From Acidiferrobacterales bacterium (GTDB lineage: Bacteria; Pseudomonadota; Gammaproteobacteria; Acidiferrobacterales; Sulfurifustaceae): DNA of 5,180 nucleotides. A model generated the notes under the pieces. It was not told the DNA's origin and did no database searches. It was given only the letters and a program-made list of their open reading frames with translations. The stretch's first letter is position 1, and the number at the start of each line of letters is the position of its first letter. Made by a program: the position numbers and the translations under genes. The stretch spans positions 1 through 5,180 of the forward strand of contig CAKKQL010000165.1 in the NCBI GenBank assembly GCA_919902095.1, read 5' to 3'. Shown here one piece after another: positions 4,954-5,180 of this stretch.

Positions 4954-5180
4954 CTGCGAGTAGTAGACCACCGGGATCTTGAACTTGGTGCCGTAGGTCT
5001 TGTTGATCTGGCCCTGGTAGACCTCGACGTTCATCTGGCACACCGGGCACGGCGTGACGATCATGTCGGCGCCGTGGTCGTAGGCCGACTCGATGATCTT
5101 CTTGATCTGCGCCTGCGACTTCTCCGGCTCGGAGAACGCGAGCGCGCCGCCGCAGCAGGTGACCTTCTCCTCGTACTTAT
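4858..5180 (-). CDS. hdrB: Heterodisulfide reductase-type subunit B, C-terminal 106 residues (gene cut by window edge)
   Basis: The visible part is the second CCG domain of an HdrB-family subunit. CCGG (visible residues 8-11) is followed by 33 residues after the first G and then CPVC (44-47), matching the family's CCG-x33-34-C-x-x-C pattern for binding a non-cubane iron-sulfur cluster. It continues with FKIPVVYYSQL, typical for the domain end, and finishes LEAIAAK before TAG. Family members are roughly 290-300 residues long, so about two thirds of the gene lies outside the window. HdrB works with HdrA and HdrC in thiol/disulfide electron transfer; in non-methanogenic bacteria the usual setting is the sHdr complex of sulfur-compound oxidation, where a B subunit can be the last gene of the cluster. 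The terminator right after the stop fits a last gene. The sHdr assignment is inference; the HdrB-family assignment is firm. Confidence 0.9.
   Translation of the reverse strand, partial: KYEEKVTCCGGALAFSEPEKSQAQIKKIIESAYDHGADMIVTPCPVCQMNVEVYQGQINKTYGTKFKIPVVYYSQLMTVAYGGSAKEAGLDGNIIRATQLEAIAAK

Noticed and set aside
1..5180. CRISPR array, tRNA, rRNA, transposase or integrase
   Set aside because: No regularly spaced short repeats, cloverleaf, rRNA-like stretch, or recombinase motif was found on either strand.

Overview
The window looks like a chromosomal segment from a GC-rich proteobacterium. The right edge carries the 3' end of a heterodisulfide-reductase-type subunit B gene (hdrB). In bacteria such genes usually belong to sHdr-type sulfur-oxidation clusters, so a sulfur-oxidising gamma- or betaproteobacterium is plausible. 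This is inference from one partial gene. G+C is high in the outer genes (39/60 in 241-300, 37/60 in 4921-4980) and clearly lower in the middle (86/180 in 2521-2700).

Layout, left to right: the first 30 codons of an unrecognised minus-strand gene (1-91); a complete minus-strand Gfo/Idh/MocA-type oxidoreductase with an altered active site (248-1507); a terminator hairpin (1540-1564) next to a short decayed match to the HdrB C-terminus (1587-1625); two plus-strand genes, a small TPR protein (1725-2279) and a secreted cysteine-containing protein (2308-2805); a convergent minus-strand gene for a second secreted protein that resembles the first (2930-3433); a second terminator hairpin (3537-3559) next to a clear, broken copy of the last ~31 codons of hdrB (3582-3677); a minus-strand secreted polysaccharide deacetylase (3716-4600); a third terminator (4809-4838); and the genuine hdrB 3' end (4858-5180).

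The main result is that the module [last codons of hdrB + terminator] occurs three times in the same orientation, with near-constant spacing, and separates the accessory genes into two blocks: deacetylase alone, and TPR plus two secreted proteins. The outermost gene beyond the third copy is the oxidoreductase. The simplest reading is that hdrB-terminator-oxidoreductase was the ancestral order, and that DNA has entered at least twice at the hdrB 3' end, leaving a displaced or imported hdrB tail at the far side of each insert, as at 3'-gene-end attachment sites. No integrase or transposase is visible, so the mechanism (site-specific integration, homologous exchange, or decayed tandem duplication) is open.

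The accessory genes suggest cell-envelope roles (two or three exported products). Apart from the TPR/secreted-protein pair, which is probably co-transcribed, nothing shows that they act together.
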